The translations under genes were made by a program, and so were the position numbers. A model generated the notes under the pieces. It had not been told where the DNA came from. It did not search any database and saw nothing but the letters and a program-made list of their open reading frames with translations. From VYFG01 sp965248685 (GTDB taxonomy: Bacteria; Pseudomonadota; Gammaproteobacteria; Arenicellales; Poriferihabitantaceae): 64,000 nucleotides of DNA. Location of the stretch: positions 62,001-126,000 of the forward strand of contig CBDFKC010000004.1 of NCBI GenBank assembly GCA_965248685.1, given 5' to 3'. Positions 63,727-64,000 of this stretch are shown here, in pieces (within the stretch, counting starts at the first letter, position 1; the number at the start of each line of letters is the position of its first letter).

Positions 63727-64000
63727 ATGGATAGAACTGGACGAGCAGTGGTTTACGATGAACCCAATACGCCGTTTCACATTCGTGAGTATCCGGTAAG
63801 GGATGTGCGTGCCGGGGAGGTTCTGGTACGAATTACCATGGCTACTATCTGCCGATCAGATATTCATTCTTATCAAGGCCATCGACCGAATCCCTGTCCC
63901 GGAATACTGGGGCATGAAATTATCGGAATTATCGAGCAGATCGGTCAAGGAATAGATAAGGACTTGCGTGGCGATAAGCTATCAATAGGAGATAGGGTTA
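63727..64000 (+). CDS. Zinc-dependent alcohol dehydrogenase, truncated by the window end
   Basis: The first 91 residues are visible: GEVLVRITMATICRSDIHSYQG is the medium-chain dehydrogenase N-terminal domain, with Cys and Asp of the catalytic zinc site, followed by LGHEIIGII (the second zinc-site His). It starts at ATG 63727 with AAGG nine bases upstream. The substrate is unknown. Its likely regulator is the divergent LysR gene. Confidence 0.85.
   Translation, partial: MDRTGRAVVYDEPNTPFHIREYPVRDVRAGEVLVRITMATICRSDIHSYQGHRPNPCPGILGHEIIGIIEQIGQGIDKDLRGDKLSIGDRV

Overview
The window looks like a chromosomal stretch from a free-living, probably marine gammaproteobacterium. The support is indirect: many catabolic oxidoreductases resemble those of that class, there is an AA10 polysaccharide monooxygenase, an IS91-type element and a REP-associated transposase, coding density is high and G+C is moderate. 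No rRNA, tRNA or CRISPR array was recognised. The taxonomic statement is inference.

Layout. Positions 1-3500 hold a TetR regulator, a translationally coupled pair (a Cys-type UGSC-family protein and its conserved partner) and a 3-hydroxyisobutyrate-dehydrogenase-like enzyme. Positions 3677-8652 hold a homoprotocatechuate-type ring-cleavage module: an HpaD-like extradiol dioxygenase, an HpaE-like aldehyde dehydrogenase, an HpaG-like FAH-fold enzyme, an acetoacetate-decarboxylase-fold enzyme and a MarR regulator. A short repeat with core AGATCGGGGTC is scattered through 668-9630 next to an intact RAYT transposase gene (8777-9460). Four genes here end inside copies of this repeat.

Positions 10041-19302 hold the least explained object: two genes one base apart. 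The first encodes a 935-residue protein with a caspase/CHAT-like His/Cys pair near its C-terminus and a degenerate M23-like segment near its N-terminus. The second encodes a 2150-residue, beta-rich protein with an internal concanavalin-like domain. Neither has a recognisable signal peptide. A TGA-interrupted Cys-rich reading frame followed by a terminator, a small secreted Cys protein and a membrane-anchored cyclic-nucleotide-binding protein follow. This is the best candidate for an undescribed system.

Positions 21914-50673 are a catabolic and redox region: a cytochrome P460/DUF302 pair, three GMC oxidoreductases, M20 and two M24 hydrolases, a molybdopterin oxidoreductase, a MocR regulator beside a decayed DapA-family gene, an ornithine-cyclodeaminase-like enzyme, a non-pyrrolysine MttB homologue, a fatty acid hydroxylase, an aldehyde dehydrogenase, a class III aminotransferase, and an Lrp/AsnC regulator facing a PLP enzyme across palindromic sites. 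An LPMO and a GST follow.

Positions 50784-61000 are a mobile, rearranged accessory zone. It holds a GH25 lysozyme, a broken SRPBCC gene, a secreted metzincin with a seven-blade FG-GAP propeller, an IS91 transposase with a tyrosine recombinase, a copy of the last propeller blade, three truncated copies of the 3' part of a small secreted-protein gene whose intact copy lies at 60363-60740, a second REP-like family and an IS4 fragment. The window ends with an exported truncated globin, a CDF metal exporter, a LysR regulator and the start of a zinc alcohol dehydrogenase gene.
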